64,000 nt of DNA from Streptomyces peucetius (GTDB lineage Bacteria > Actinomycetota > Actinomycetes > Streptomycetales > Streptomycetaceae), in contig NZ_CP107567.1 in assembly GCF_025854275.1 (NCBI RefSeq), forward strand, positions 6,076,001-6,140,000, read 5' to 3'. A model generated the notes under the pieces. The model did not search any database. It was not told the DNA's origin and was given only the letters and a program-made list of their open reading frames with translations. The position numbers were made by a program, and so were the translations under genes. This document shows, piece by piece, positions 25,506 to 34,512 of the stretch. The stretch's first letter is position 1, and the number at the start of each line of letters is the position of its first letter.

Positions 25506-27473
25506 TTGCTCCAGGCCGTCGGACTGACCAGTACCCGCCGCCGGGAGCATCCGCCCGCCGTCGACGATCTCACCTTCGAGGCCCGGCTGGGCCGGGTCAC
25601 CGTGCTGCTCGGCTCTTCCGGCGCGGGGAAGACGACGGCGCTGCGGCTCATCCTCGGGCTCGAGGCCGGCCGGGGGTCACGTACTTCCGTGGCAACCCGC
25701 TTCATCGCGTCGCCAACCCCGCATGCGAGGTGGGCGTCCTGCTCGGTGACGTGCCGGGGCACCCCGCCAGGACGGCCCGCAGTCAACTCCGGATGCTGAG
25801 CGCAGCCGTCGGCGTCCCTGCCTCCCGCGCCGACGAGCTGCTCGACGTGGTGGATCTCGGCGCTCTCGCCCAGGAGCAGCTGGGCAGGCTCTCGCTCGGC
25901 ATGGACCGCAGGCTCGGGCTGGCGTCCGCCCTGCTGGGAGACCCGCAGGCACTGGTCCTCGACGATCCCGCCCGCGGGCTCTCGCCGCGCGACAGGAGCT
26001 GGCTGTTCGCGCTGCTGCGGGCGCACGCAGCCGATGGCGGAACGGTCCTGTGCACGCTCAGCGACCCCAAGGAGGCCGTCCGGCACGCCGATCGCGTCGT
26101 CACGCTCCACGAGGGCCGCCTCGTGGCCGACCAGGAGGCCGCCGACTTCTCGCGGACACGGCTCCGGCCCCGTGTCGCCGTCCGTACCCCGCACGCCGCC
26201 CGGCTCGCGGCCGTCCTCGCGTGCGAGGCCCGTGCCGCGCGGCGGTCGGTGGAGGTGGTTGCCGACAGCGGTGGTGGTCTCGCGGTCTTCGGCAGCAGTT
26301 GCGCCGCCGAGGTCGGTGAGGCGGCCTTCCGGCACGGAGTGCTCGTCCACCGCCTCACGGACGAAGTCGGTGACTCAGACCCTGCCGCCGCCCCCTGCCC
26401 TGCCCCCGCCCCCTGCCCCGCCCCCTGCCCGGACCCGGCTCCAGCCACGGAGCCGGACCCAGCCCCGCCCCCAGCCACGGGGCCGCGTCCCGTCCCCGAC
26501 CCGGTCCAAGCCCCAGCGCACCAGCCCCCCACTGCCCCTACCGCCCCGACGCCCGCGCCCGTCGCCCCCGACATGCGCCCGCCCGCCCCCCACCGCGCAA
26601 GCGCCCGCCCCCGGCGCCCTCCCGAGGCCCCAGCTCCCCGAGCCCTACCTCCCGAGGTCCCACCCGCCCAAGACCCGCCTCCCGAAGCCCGCGCGCCCGG
26701 TGCGCAGTCCGCGATGGCCCGTGCGCTACGAGGTCCGCCGCCTCCTCGGCGTACGCACCGCTCCCCTGATCGCCCTCGCCTCCCTTGCCGCCTCCCTCGC
26801 CCTGTGCGTGCTGCTGGCCCGGTCGGAAGGCGCCTTGCATCCCCGGGCCGTCGTCGCGTGGCCCGGCTACCTGCCGTTGCCTCCGGCGGCGTTCGGTGCC
26901 GGCCTCATCGGGGCGCTCGCCTTCGGCGAGGAGTTCCGCTATCCCGCTCTCGCCGCCGCACGGGGCGCGGTGCCGCGCCGGCTGGGGCTGCTGCTGGCCA
27001 AGCTCGGCGTGACCGCGGTGGCCGCTCTGGCCCTCGCGGGTCTCGTGGTGACCCTCGACATCCAGGCCCTGCGTCTCGTGTACGTGCCGGACTTGGTGTC
27101 GGCGCCCCGCAATTGGCCCGGGGCGGCCGCCGGTTGGGGTGGTCTCTGTGTCGGCTGCGCCTGGTCCGGCCTGCTGGCTGCCGGGGTCTTCAGGGTCACG
27201 GCGGCGGGAGTGGCCGCGGTGCTCGCCGCGCCGGTTCTGGTGGCGCCGCTCGCGCACAAGGTGATCGTCGTACCGGCGACCCGCTCGATCGCCGGACTCC
27301 CCGGCAGGCTGCGTGAAGTGGCCTGGGTCGAGTTCCCGCAGCAGGCGGACCGCTGGGTGATCGCCGCGGGGCGGCTGCTCGCGCAGCCCGTGGGGGCGGC
27401 GATCCTGCTGTCGCTGACGGCGCTGATCTGTGCGTACGCGGTCACCGGTCTTCGCCGCAGAGCCTCTTGGTGA
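25506..27473 (+). pseudogene. ABC ATPase-permease fusion split by two frameshifts
   Basis: Expected single polypeptide: ATPase, Pro-rich linker, membrane domain. It starts at TTG 25506 (LQAVGLTSTRR); Walker A is LLGSSGAGKTTALR. After LGLEAGRG the frame is lost at a run of five G at about 25673-25677. One more G would continue into VTYFRGNPLHRVANP. The ATPase then runs in the other frame with LSLGMDRRLGLASALLGDP (signature) and LVLDDPARGLSP (Walker B, Asp where Glu is usual). Between about 26380 and 26720, inside a long Pro/Ala linker, the frame returns to the first one, and the membrane part (VRYEVRRLLGVRTAPLIALAS to 27473, about five to six hydrophobic segments) is intact. Either sequencing error in G/C runs or a real pseudogene. 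It lies upstream of whiH. Confidence 0.8.
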
Positions 27474-27545
27474 CCGAGAGGTGACCGGCTGTTCGTGAAC
27501 TGCCCACAACGTCTTGGGAAATGCCCGTTTCCTTGCGAAAAGTCG

Positions 27546-27570
27546 TCAATTGCAGGGTGAGCGCCGATCA
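27546..27570 (+). promoter_or_regulatory. Candidate sigma-WhiG promoter of whiH
   Basis: GCCGATCA at 27563-27570 matches the sigma-WhiG -10 element GCCGATAA at seven of eight positions. The -35 side (TCAA at 27546-27549) is a weaker match to TAAA and the spacing is slightly short. From the literature, whiH in S. coelicolor depends on sigma-WhiG. Confidence 0.65.
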
Positions 27571-27633
27571 CCCTTTCGTGTGCTTTTCACCAAAGACCTC
27601 AAGGGGCACGGAAGCGGAGCCGACAAAGGATGC

Positions 27634-28521
27634 GTGAGTACCCTTGCGCACACCATGATGACCGCCGCCCGTCCCACCGAGAACGGCCTCGCCGGCCCGG
27701 GCGAACTCGACCGATACGGCTACGGCGGCCAGCCCGTGGCCGACCGTGTCGGCCCTCCCTCGTGGGACGGCTCCGACGCGGACTTGGGCCGGGTCGGCCG
27801 CCGCACGGCGGGCAGCCGCGGCCGCGGCCTGCACGGCCAACTCGTCCAGCAGCTCGGCCAGATGATCGTCTCCGGCGATCTCGGGGCGGACCGCCCGCTC
27901 GTACCCGAGGAGATCGGCCAGCGCTTCGAGGTCTCCCGCACCGTCGTGCGGGAGTCGCTCCGGGTCCTTGAGGCCAAGGGGCTGGTCAGCGCCCGGCCCA
28001 ATGTCGGCACCCGCGTCCGGCCCGTCAGTGACTGGAACCTCCTCGACCCCGACATCATCGAGTGGCGCGCCTTCGGTCCGCAGCGCGAGGACCAGCGCCG
28101 GGAGCTGGGTGAGCTGCGCTGGACGATCGAGCCGCTGGCCGCCCGGCTCGCCGCCGGCCACGGCCGTGAGGACGTCCAGCAGCGTCTTGGTGACATGGTC
28201 GAGATCATGGGCCACTCCCTGGCCCAGGGTGACGCGCTCACGTTCTCGCGCGCCGACGCCGAATTCCACTCCCTGCTCATCCAGCTTGCCGGCAACCGCA
28301 TGCTGGAGCACCTGTCGGGAATCGTTTCGGCTGCGCTCCAGGTGTCCGGCGGCCCGGCCGCCGGCTGTGACCGGCCCACCGAGGCGTCGCTGTCGCATCA
28401 CGCCCGTATCGCCGACGCCCTCGCCGCCGGCGACGGACAGGCCGCCGAATCGGCGATGCGCCAGCTGCTCACGGTTCACCCGGAAGTGGAGCGAGTCGTT
28501 CCCGCGCCGCGTGAGCACTGA
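27634..28521 (+). CDS. whiH: WhiH, GntR-family sporulation regulator
   Basis: Regulator needed for normal septation of aerial hyphae into spores. 295 residues from a GTG start (VSTLAHTMMTAARP) with AAAGGA just upstream; ATG 27655 is an alternative. The GntR winged helix is GRGLHGQLVQQLGQMIVSGD and VPEEIGQRFEVSRTVVRESLRVLEAKGLVSARPNVGTRV (in part). The FCD effector domain follows with LRWTIEPLAARLAAGH and FHSLLIQLAGNRMLEHLSG. Identification as WhiH rests on the GntR/FCD type, the position directly upstream of hrdB, and the sigma-WhiG-like promoter. A perfect 12-bp inverted repeat follows as probable terminator. Confidence 0.85.
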   Translation: MSTLAHTMMTAARPTENGLAGPGELDRYGYGGQPVADRVGPPSWDGSDADLGRVGRRTAGSRGRGLHGQLVQQLGQMIVSGDLGADRPLVPEEIGQRFEVSRTVVRESLRVLEAKGLVSARPNVGTRVRPVSDWNLLDPDIIEWRAFGPQREDQRRELGELRWTIEPLAARLAAGHGREDVQQRLGDMVEIMGHSLAQGDALTFSRADAEFHSLLIQLAGNRMLEHLSGIVSAALQVSGGPAAGCDRPTEASLSHHARIADALAAGDGQAAESAMRQLLTVHPEVERVVPAPREH

Positions 28522-28582
28522 CTGCGGCCGCGGTCGGGGACAGCGGGGCGTCCGGGCCGCGTGGCGCCGGCTTCCGAGTGAT

Positions 28583-28615
28583 GTGTCGCCGGATTCCGAG
28601 TGGATCCGGCGACAC
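28583..28615 (+). terminator. Hairpin downstream of whiH
   Basis: Perfect 12-bp arms GTGTCGCCGGAT (28583-28594) and ATCCGGCGACAC (28604-28615) around a nine-base loop, 62 bp after the whiH stop. No T-run. It may also insulate the hrdB promoter. Confidence 0.75.
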
Positions 28616-28687
28616 GCTGTGCGGCAAACATCCCGTTCTGGGCGCTCAGCGGCTTTTGGGGTGTGACTGGGGCCACGTGGATTGGGC

Positions 28688-28714
28688 GTAACACTCCTCG
28701 AAACTGCGCGATGA
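28688..28714 (+). promoter_or_regulatory. Candidate hrdB promoter (ECF-sigma type)
   Basis: GTAACA (28688-28693) and CGATGA (28709-28714) separated by 15 bp look like an ECF-sigma promoter, not the vegetative TTGACA/TATAAT type. In S. griseus the ECF factor ShbA drives hrdB, so this may be the equivalent site. The untranslated leader to the hrdB start would be about 160 bases. Confidence 0.6.
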
Positions 28715-28881
28715 CCTAAGAGGTGACAGCCGAGGAGGGAATACAGCAGCCGTACGCGGCACTGTGACAGCTCCTTGGTTTCCGCCCGCGCCACCGGCAC
28801 ATCCGCAGCCCGGTGGTCGTCGGCTTCGGCCCGATCATGGGCGGGGCCGGAAGCCGTTTCCATCGTTCCGAGAGGTTGTTC

Positions 28882-30438
28882 GTGTCGGCCAGCACATCCC
28901 GTACGCTCCCGCCGGAGATCGCCGAGTCCGAGTCTGTGATGGCGCTCATCGAGCGGGGAAAGGCTGATGGGCAGATCGCCGGCGATGACGTGCGTCGGGC
29001 CTTCGAGGCTGACCAGATTCCGCCAACCCAGTGGAAGAATGTTCTGCGCAGCCTCAACCAGATCCTCGAGGAAGAGGGTGTGACGCTGATGGTCAGTGCA
29101 GCGGAGTCGCCGAAGCGCGCCCGCAAGAGCGTCGCAGCGAAGAGCCCGGCCAAGCGCACCGCCACCAAGACCGTCGCGGCCAAGACCGCCACGGCGAAGA
29201 CCGTTGCGGCCACCACGGCCCCGGCGGCCGAGACCGTCGAGGTCCCGGCCGACGAGTCCTCGGAGACCGCACCCGCCAAGAAGGCGGCGGCCAAGAAGAC
29301 GACGGCCAAGAAGACGGCGGCGAAGAAGACCGCCGCCAAGAAGACGACGGCCAAGAAGACCGCCGCCAAGAAGGACACCGACGAGGCCACCGAGGCCGAG
29401 GAACTGCTCGACGAGGCCCAGCCCGGCGCCAAGGGCGACGACGAGGAGCCCGAGGGCGAGAGCAAGGGCTTCGTCCTCTCCGACGACGACGAGGACGACG
29501 CGCCCGCGCAGCAGGTCGCCGTCGCGGGCGCCACCGCCGACCCGGTCAAGGACTACCTGAAGCAGATCGGCAAGGTCCCGCTGCTCAACGCCGAGCAGGA
29601 GGTCGAGCTCGCCAAGCGGATCGAGGCCGGCCTGTTCGCCGAGGACAAGCTGGCGAACTCCGACAAGCTGGCGCCGAAGCTCAAGCGCGAGCTGGAGATC
29701 ATCGCCGAGGACGGCCGCCGCGCCAAGAACCACCTGCTGGAGGCCAACCTCCGACTGGTCGTCTCGCTGGCCAAGCGCTACACCGGCCGCGGCATGCTCT
29801 TCCTGGACCTGATCCAGGAGGGCAACCTCGGTCTGATCCGCGCGGTCGAGAAGTTCGACTACACCAAGGGCTACAAGTTCTCCACGTACGCCACCTGGTG
29901 GATCCGTCAGGCGATCACCCGCGCCATGGCCGACCAGGCCCGCACCATCCGTATCCCGGTGCACATGGTCGAGGTCATCAACAAGCTCGCGCGTGTCCAG
30001 CGCCAGATGCTCCAGGACCTGGGCCGCGAGCCCACTCCGGAGGAGCTGGCCAAGGAGCTCGACATGACCCCGGAGAAGGTCATCGAGGTCCAGAAGTACG
30101 GTCGCGAGCCCATTTCGCTGCACACCCCGCTGGGCGAGGATGGTGACAGCGAGTTCGGTGACCTGATCGAGGACTCCGAGGCGGTCGTCCCGGCCGACGC
30201 CGTGAGCTTCACCCTCCTTCAGGAGCAGCTCCACTCGGTGCTCGACACCCTGTCCGAGCGTGAGGCGGGCGTGGTCTCCATGCGCTTCGGGCTCACCGAC
30301 GGTCAGCCGAAGACCCTGGACGAGATCGGCAAGGTCTACGGCGTGACGCGTGAGCGCATCCGTCAGATCGAGTCCAAGACGATGTCCAAGCTGCGCCACC
30401 CGTCGCGTTCGCAGGTTCTGCGCGACTACCTCGACTAG
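28882..30438 (+). CDS. hrdB: Principal RNA polymerase sigma factor HrdB (SigA/RpoD group 1)
   Basis: Primary sigma factor for vegetative transcription. 518 residues from the GTG after GAGAGG (28870-28875), matching the usual HrdB opening ([15 protein letters not shown]). Region 1.1 is followed by a long low-complexity block, about residues 132-165, built from Ala-Lys-Lys-Thr repeats and then an acidic segment. Region 1.2 begins [16 protein letters not shown]; region 2 has [27 protein letters not shown] and the -10 recognition helix [17 protein letters not shown] (in part); region 4.2 is [20 protein letters not shown]. The Lys-rich repeats are characteristic of actinobacterial primary sigma factors. 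Confidence 0.98.
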   Translation: MSASTSRTLPPEIAESESVMALIERGKADGQIAGDDVRRAFEADQIPPTQWKNVLRSLNQILEEEGVTLMVSAAESPKRARKSVAAKSPAKRTATKTVAAKTATAKTVAATTAPAAETVEVPADESSETAPAKKAAAKKTTAKKTAAKKTAAKKTTAKKTAAKKDTDEATEAEELLDEAQPGAKGDDEEPEGESKGFVLSDDDEDDAPAQQVAVAGATADPVKDYLKQIGKVPLLNAEQEVELAKRIEAGLFAEDKLANSDKLAPKLKRELEIIAEDGRRAKNHLLEANLRLVVSLAKRYTGRGMLFLDLIQEGNLGLIRAVEKFDYTKGYKFSTYATWWIRQAITRAMADQARTIRIPVHMVEVINKLARVQRQMLQDLGREPTPEELAKELDMTPEKVIEVQKYGREPISLHTPLGEDGDSEFGDLIEDSEAVVPADAVSFTLLQEQLHSVLDTLSEREAGVVSMRFGLTDGQPKTLDEIGKVYGVTRERIRQIESKTMSKLRHPSRSQVLRDYLD

Positions 30439-30480
30439 TCCGCACCCGTTCGAGCGGGCGTCGGCCGGACGGACGGCGGT

Positions 30481-30516
30481 GAAGGGCCCGGATTCCCCTG
30501 GGGAGCCGGGCCCTTC
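30481..30516 (+). terminator. Terminator of hrdB
   Basis: Perfect 11-bp arms GAAGGGCCCGG (30481-30491) and CCGGGCCCTTC (30506-30516), loop of 14 bases, 42 bp after the hrdB stop. Confidence 0.8.
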
Positions 30517-30595
30517 GGCGTGCCCCGGGGGTGCGCGGAGCCGCCGACTGGCTGACTCTGGGTTTGACCCGATTCACGCAGAGTCAGGAGACCAT

Positions 30596-31429
30596 ATGCG
30601 TCGGCCCACTGCCCGAGCCCTGGCCGGGGTGCCGGCCCTGATCGCAGCAGCGGTCGTGACACCACTGGCGGCACCGTTTCCCGCAGCCGCGGACAGCGTG
30701 GTCATCGGCGGGTACGAGGTGCGTGCCGAGGAGAGCCCATGGGTGGTCGCACTGGCTAGCCCTGACCGGTTCGGCCCAACGCGCGGCGGGCAGTTCTGTG
30801 GGGGCGTGGTGGTGGCGCCGACCACGGTCATGACGGCCGCCCACTGCCTCAGTACCGCCGTTCTGGGCAAGGACGCCGCGTCCGTGCGCGATCTGCAGAT
30901 CATCGCGGGCCGGTCCGAGCTGGCGGGAGACGGTGGGCAGGAGGTCCCGGTACGGAAGACGTGGATCACGCCGAAGTACGACCCCGTGACCAACAGTGCC
31001 GACATGGCGCTGCTGACCCTGGCCGAGGCCCTGCCGGCGGATCATGTGCTCCCGGTGGCCTCCGAGGGAGACCCGGCTTACGAGGTGGGCACGGCCGCCA
31101 CGGTCTACGGCTGGGGCGACACGCGGGGTGACGGCAGTTACGCCTCGTCCCTGCGGGCTGCGCGCGTGTCCGTCCTGCCGGACGGGACGTGCGCCAGTGC
31201 GTATCCCGGTGGGCGGACCAGCAGGTACCAGCGGTCCACGATGCTGTGCGCCGGGGATCCGCAGGGCGGGCACGACGCGTGCCAGGGTGACAGCGGCGGC
31301 CCGCTGATCGCCGGGGGAAGGCTCATCGGCCTCGTGTCCTGGGGCAGCGGCTGCGGCAGGCCCGACGGGCCGGGGGTCTACACGAGGGTCTCCGCGGTCG
31401 CTCCGCCCTTGGCGGGTGCGGCCAGCTGA
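30596..31429 (+). CDS. Secreted trypsin-like serine protease (S1)
   Basis: 277-residue exported protease. ATG start with CAGGAG five bases upstream. A Sec signal peptide spans about residues 1-33 (MRRPTARALAGVPALIAAAV, cleavage near AAADS). The mature enzyme begins around VIGGYEVRAEESPWVVAL. Catalytic triad: His in VMTAAHCL, Asp in NSADMALL, Ser in CQGDSGGPLI. Cys pairs around FCGG/AHC and the SWGSGCGRPDGPGVYTRV C-terminal block are typical of chymotrypsin-fold enzymes; Asp in DACQGD at the specificity position suggests trypsin-like cleavage after Lys/Arg. The gene sits alone between two terminators. Confidence 0.95.
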   Translation: MRRPTARALAGVPALIAAAVVTPLAAPFPAAADSVVIGGYEVRAEESPWVVALASPDRFGPTRGGQFCGGVVVAPTTVMTAAHCLSTAVLGKDAASVRDLQIIAGRSELAGDGGQEVPVRKTWITPKYDPVTNSADMALLTLAEALPADHVLPVASEGDPAYEVGTAATVYGWGDTRGDGSYASSLRAARVSVLPDGTCASAYPGGRTSRYQRSTMLCAGDPQGGHDACQGDSGGPLIAGGRLIGLVSWGSGCGRPDGPGVYTRVSAVAPPLAGAAS

Positions 31430-31514
31430 CCGGTCGCACCGGTCGCGACGCCCGGGATGGTGCCCGGGGATGGTGACGGGGCCCGGCGACCGGGGACGGT
31501 GATGAAACGCGAGC

Positions 31515-31548
31515 GGGCGGCTTCCCCCGGTATCCGGGGGAGCCGCCC
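31515..31548. terminator. Terminator between protease and DUF7455 gene
   Basis: Left arm GGGCGGCTTCCCCCGG (31515-31530) pairs with CCGGGGGAGCCGCCC (31534-31548) with one bulged T and a three-base loop. Convergent genes flank it. Confidence 0.8.
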
Positions 31549-31595
31549 GTCGGCCGATCCTGGACCGGCCCTTTGGCTCGTCGGGATGTGAGGCG

Positions 31596-31826
31596 TCAGT
31601 GGTCCTCTTCACCGGCGCCGGCCGGCACGGCCGTCAGGCGGTCCGTCTCATCCTGTATTTCCGCGGCGATCTTCTTGAGTTCCGGCTCGAACTTGCGCCC
31701 GTGGTGGGCACAGAAGAGCAGTTCACCACCGCTGATCAGTACGACGCGCAGGTACGCCTGGGCGCCGCAGCGGTCGCAGCGGTCAGCGGCCGTCAGCGGG
31801 CTCGCGGGGGTCAGAACAGTAGTCAC
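31596..31826 (-). CDS. Small DUF7455 protein, zinc-finger-like
   Basis: 76 residues from a GTG start with AGAGG upstream. It has a Cys-X2-Cys pair in DRCDRCGAQAYLRVVL and a later CAHHGRKFEPELKK, giving a possible Cys/His metal site; the rest is a charged helix. Small proteins of this type are conserved in Streptomyces next to hrdB/parE. No role is known to me; the zinc-finger-like form suggests interaction with RNA polymerase or nucleic acid, but that is speculation. Confidence 0.85.
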   Translation of the reverse strand: MTTVLTPASPLTAADRCDRCGAQAYLRVVLISGGELLFCAHHGRKFEPELKKIAAEIQDETDRLTAVPAGAGEEDH

Positions 31827-32258
31827 GTCGCCTCTTCTCTAGCTCGACGAGCTGTCGTACCAGGGTCAACATCCAACCAGCCTGAAAACGTTCCCGCTCG
31901 TGGCTTTTCCTCGAAACTTTTTCCCGAGGTGGCTGTCTGCTGCCGGTTGGCGGCGAATGAGCCGTATTGCTTCGCTCTACGGATTTCGCGTTGCTTGTCT
32001 CGTTTGGCCCTCCCGGCTGGTTGCCGGTTGTTCATGAGGACGTGCCCGGAGCCTAAATGGTTCATGCCTGGAAGGGAACGTGATGTGCACGTCACCCCAT
32101 CGAGGGATCGAACACCTTTGCGACTCTGGACTAGCATGAGTTTTCATGTGGGTGGCGTGACAACGGCTCTACCAGGCCTCTGTACGCTCTGACCGGTGAC
32201 AGACGCCGGGCCTTTACCCCCACAGGCCACTTTCCAAATTCAGCGAGGAGCGAACCGC
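31827..32258. other. Gene-free region between DUF7455 and parE
   Basis: A 432-bp stretch visibly richer in A and T than its neighbours. A 70-codon minus-strand frame (32035 to 31823) overlaps the DUF7455 start as GTGA but has no ribosome-binding site and weak third-position GC bias, so I do not call it. The region probably contains both divergent promoters; I could not place a convincing -35/-10 pair. Confidence 0.6.
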
Positions 32259-34376
32259 GTGACCGCCGAGACGTCCGTGCCGTCCAGTGCGCTGCTGACC
32301 GCAGACCGTGACGGTTCCAACTACACCGCGCGGCACCTGCTCGTACTTGAGGGGCTCGAGGCGGTTCGCAAGCGCCCCGGCATGTACATCGGGTCCACCG
32401 ACAGCCGGGGCCTGATGCACTGCCTCTGGGAGATCATCGACAACTCGGTCGACGAGGCCCTCGGCGGGTACTGCGACCACATCGAGGTCGTCCTCCACGA
32501 CGACGGCTCCGTCGAGGTCCGTGACAACGGCCGCGGCATCCCCGTCGACGTCGAGCCGAAGACCGGCCTCTCCGGCGTGGAGGTCGTCATGACCAAGCTC
32601 CACGCCGGCGGCAAGTTCGGCGGCGGCTCGTACGCCGCGTCCGGCGGTCTGCACGGTGTCGGCGCCTCCGTGGTGAACGCGCTGTCGGCCCGGCTCGACG
32701 TCGAGGTCGACCGCAGCAGCTCCACGCACGCCATCAGCTTCCGCCGCGGCGTCCCCGGGATCTTCACCGAGTCGGGCCCCGACGCCCCGTTCGACCCCGC
32801 CAACGGGCTGCGCAAGATCAAGCGCGTGCCGAAGGCCCGTACCGGCACCCGCGTGCGGTACTGGGCGGACCGCCAGATCTTCCTCAAGGACGCCAAGCTC
32901 TCCCTGGACCATCTGCACCAGCGCGCCCGCCAGACCGCCTTCCTGGTGCCCGGGCTCACCATCGTCGTGCGGGACGAGCGCGACCTCGAGGGCGAGGGCA
33001 AGAGCGAGGAGACGTTCCGCTTCGACGGCGGCATCAGCGAATTCTGCGAGTACCTGGCCCAGGACAAGGCCGTCTGCGACGTGGTGCGGCTCAGTGGCCA
33101 GGGCACGTTCAAGGAGACCGTCCCCGTCCTCGACGACCGCGGCCACATGACCCCGACCGAGGTCACCCGTGAGCTCGGCGTCGACATCGCGCTGCGCTGG
33201 GGCACCGGGTACGACACCACGCTCAGGTCGTTCGTCAACATCATCGCCACCCCCAAGGGCGGCACCCATGTGACCGGCTTCGAACGCTCGGTGACGAAGA
33301 CCATGAACGAGGTGCTGCGCTCCGCCAAGATGCTGCGCGTCGCCGAGGACGACATCGTCAAGGACGACGCCCTGGAGGGCCTCACCGCCGTCGTCACCGT
33401 CCGACTGGCCGAGCCGCAGTTCGAAGGCCAGACGAAGGAGGTCCTGGGCACCTCCGCGGCCAACAGGATCGTCGCGGCCGTCGTCGCCAAGGAGCTCAAG
33501 GCCTTCCTGACGTCCACCAAGCGGGACGCCAAGGCCCAGGCCCGCGCGGTGCTGGAGAAGGCCGCCGCGGCCGCCCGCACCCGCATCGCCGCCCGTCAGC
33601 ACAAGGAGGCCCAGCGCAGGAAGACGGCCCTGGAGTCCTCCTCGCTGCCCGCCAAGCTCGCCGACTGCCGCAGCGACGACGTGGAGCGCAGCGAGCTGTT
33701 CATCGTCGAGGGGGACTCGGCGCTCGGCACGGCCAAGCTGGCGCGCAACAGCGAGTTCCAGGCGTTGCTGCCGATCCGCGGCAAGATCCTCAACGTCCAG
33801 AAGGCGTCCGTCTCCGACATGCTGAAGAACGCCGAGTGCGGCGCGATCATTCAGGTCATAGGAGCCGGCTCGGGCCGGACGTTCGACATCGACGCCGCCC
33901 GGTACGGGAAGATCGTCCTGCTGGTCGACGCCGATGTCGACGGCGCCCACATCCGGGTCCTGCTGCTCACGCTCTTCCAGCGCTACATGCGGCCCATGGT
34001 GGAGGCCGGGCGGGTGTTCGCGGCCGTGCCGCCGCTGCACCGGATCGAGCTGATCCAGCCCAAGAAGGGCCAGGACAAGTACGTCTACACGTACTCGGAC
34101 AGCGAACTGCGGCAGACCCTGCTGGAGTTCCAGCGCAAGGGCGTCCGTTTCAAGGACTCGATCCAGCGCTACAAGGGCCTCGGAGAGATGGACGCCGACC
34201 AGCTGGCCGAGACCACGATGGACCCGCGCCACCGCACGCTGCGCCGGATCAACATCGGAGACCTGGAGGCCGCGGAGCAGATCTTCGACCTGCTCATGGG
34301 CAACGAGGTCGCGCCCCGCAAGGAGTTCATCACCAGCTCGGCGGCCACTCTCGACCGCTCGCGCATCGACGCCTGA
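32259..34376 (+). CDS. parE: DNA topoisomerase IV subunit B (GyrB/ParE family)
   Basis: ATPase subunit that, with ParC (51603-54053 here), decatenates chromosomes. 705 residues from a GTG with GAGGAG eight bases upstream. GHKL ATP-binding motifs: EIIDNSVDEALGGYCD (Mg-binding Asn), DNGRGIPVDVEPKTG, LHAGGKFGGGSYAASGGLHGVG (in part). The transducer domain ends with the conserved Gln-Thr-Lys loop (FEGQTKEVLGT). The TOPRIM domain has FIVEGDSALGTAKLARN and LLVDADVDGAHIRVLLLT. The C-terminal block YKGLGEMDADQLAETTMDP is present. It lacks the ~170-residue insertion of E. coli GyrB, as expected for ParE. Confidence 0.95.
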   Translation: MTAETSVPSSALLTADRDGSNYTARHLLVLEGLEAVRKRPGMYIGSTDSRGLMHCLWEIIDNSVDEALGGYCDHIEVVLHDDGSVEVRDNGRGIPVDVEPKTGLSGVEVVMTKLHAGGKFGGGSYAASGGLHGVGASVVNALSARLDVEVDRSSSTHAISFRRGVPGIFTESGPDAPFDPANGLRKIKRVPKARTGTRVRYWADRQIFLKDAKLSLDHLHQRARQTAFLVPGLTIVVRDERDLEGEGKSEETFRFDGGISEFCEYLAQDKAVCDVVRLSGQGTFKETVPVLDDRGHMTPTEVTRELGVDIALRWGTGYDTTLRSFVNIIATPKGGTHVTGFERSVTKTMNEVLRSAKMLRVAEDDIVKDDALEGLTAVVTVRLAEPQFEGQTKEVLGTSAANRIVAAVVAKELKAFLTSTKRDAKAQARAVLEKAAAAARTRIAARQHKEAQRRKTALESSSLPAKLADCRSDDVERSELFIVEGDSALGTAKLARNSEFQALLPIRGKILNVQKASVSDMLKNAECGAIIQVIGAGSGRTFDIDAARYGKIVLLVDADVDGAHIRVLLLTLFQRYMRPMVEAGRVFAAVPPLHRIELIQPKKGQDKYVYTYSDSELRQTLLEFQRKGVRFKDSIQRYKGLGEMDADQLAETTMDPRHRTLRRINIGDLEAAEQIFDLLMGNEVAPRKEFITSSAATLDRSRIDA

Positions 34377-34512
34377 GGCCGGGCCGCCACGCCGTGACCG
34401 GTGAGGGCGGCCGGGTCCCGCCCACCCGGGGGTGGAGAACACGACTCCACCCCTGGTCCGATCCATGGCGCCGCCGTCCTCCGTAGCATCGGCCGGGACC
34501 GAGGAGGCGGAC

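Noticed and set aside
29275..29375. The repetitive Lys-Ala codons in hrdB as a possible repeat element or CRISPR-like array.
   Set aside because: They lie in frame in a normal HrdB N-terminal region; there are no spacers.
31823..32035. Possible 70-codon gene on the minus strand overlapping the DUF7455 start (GTGA).
   Set aside because: The overlap is attractive, but there is no ribosome-binding site and third-position GC is far lower than in real genes of the window.
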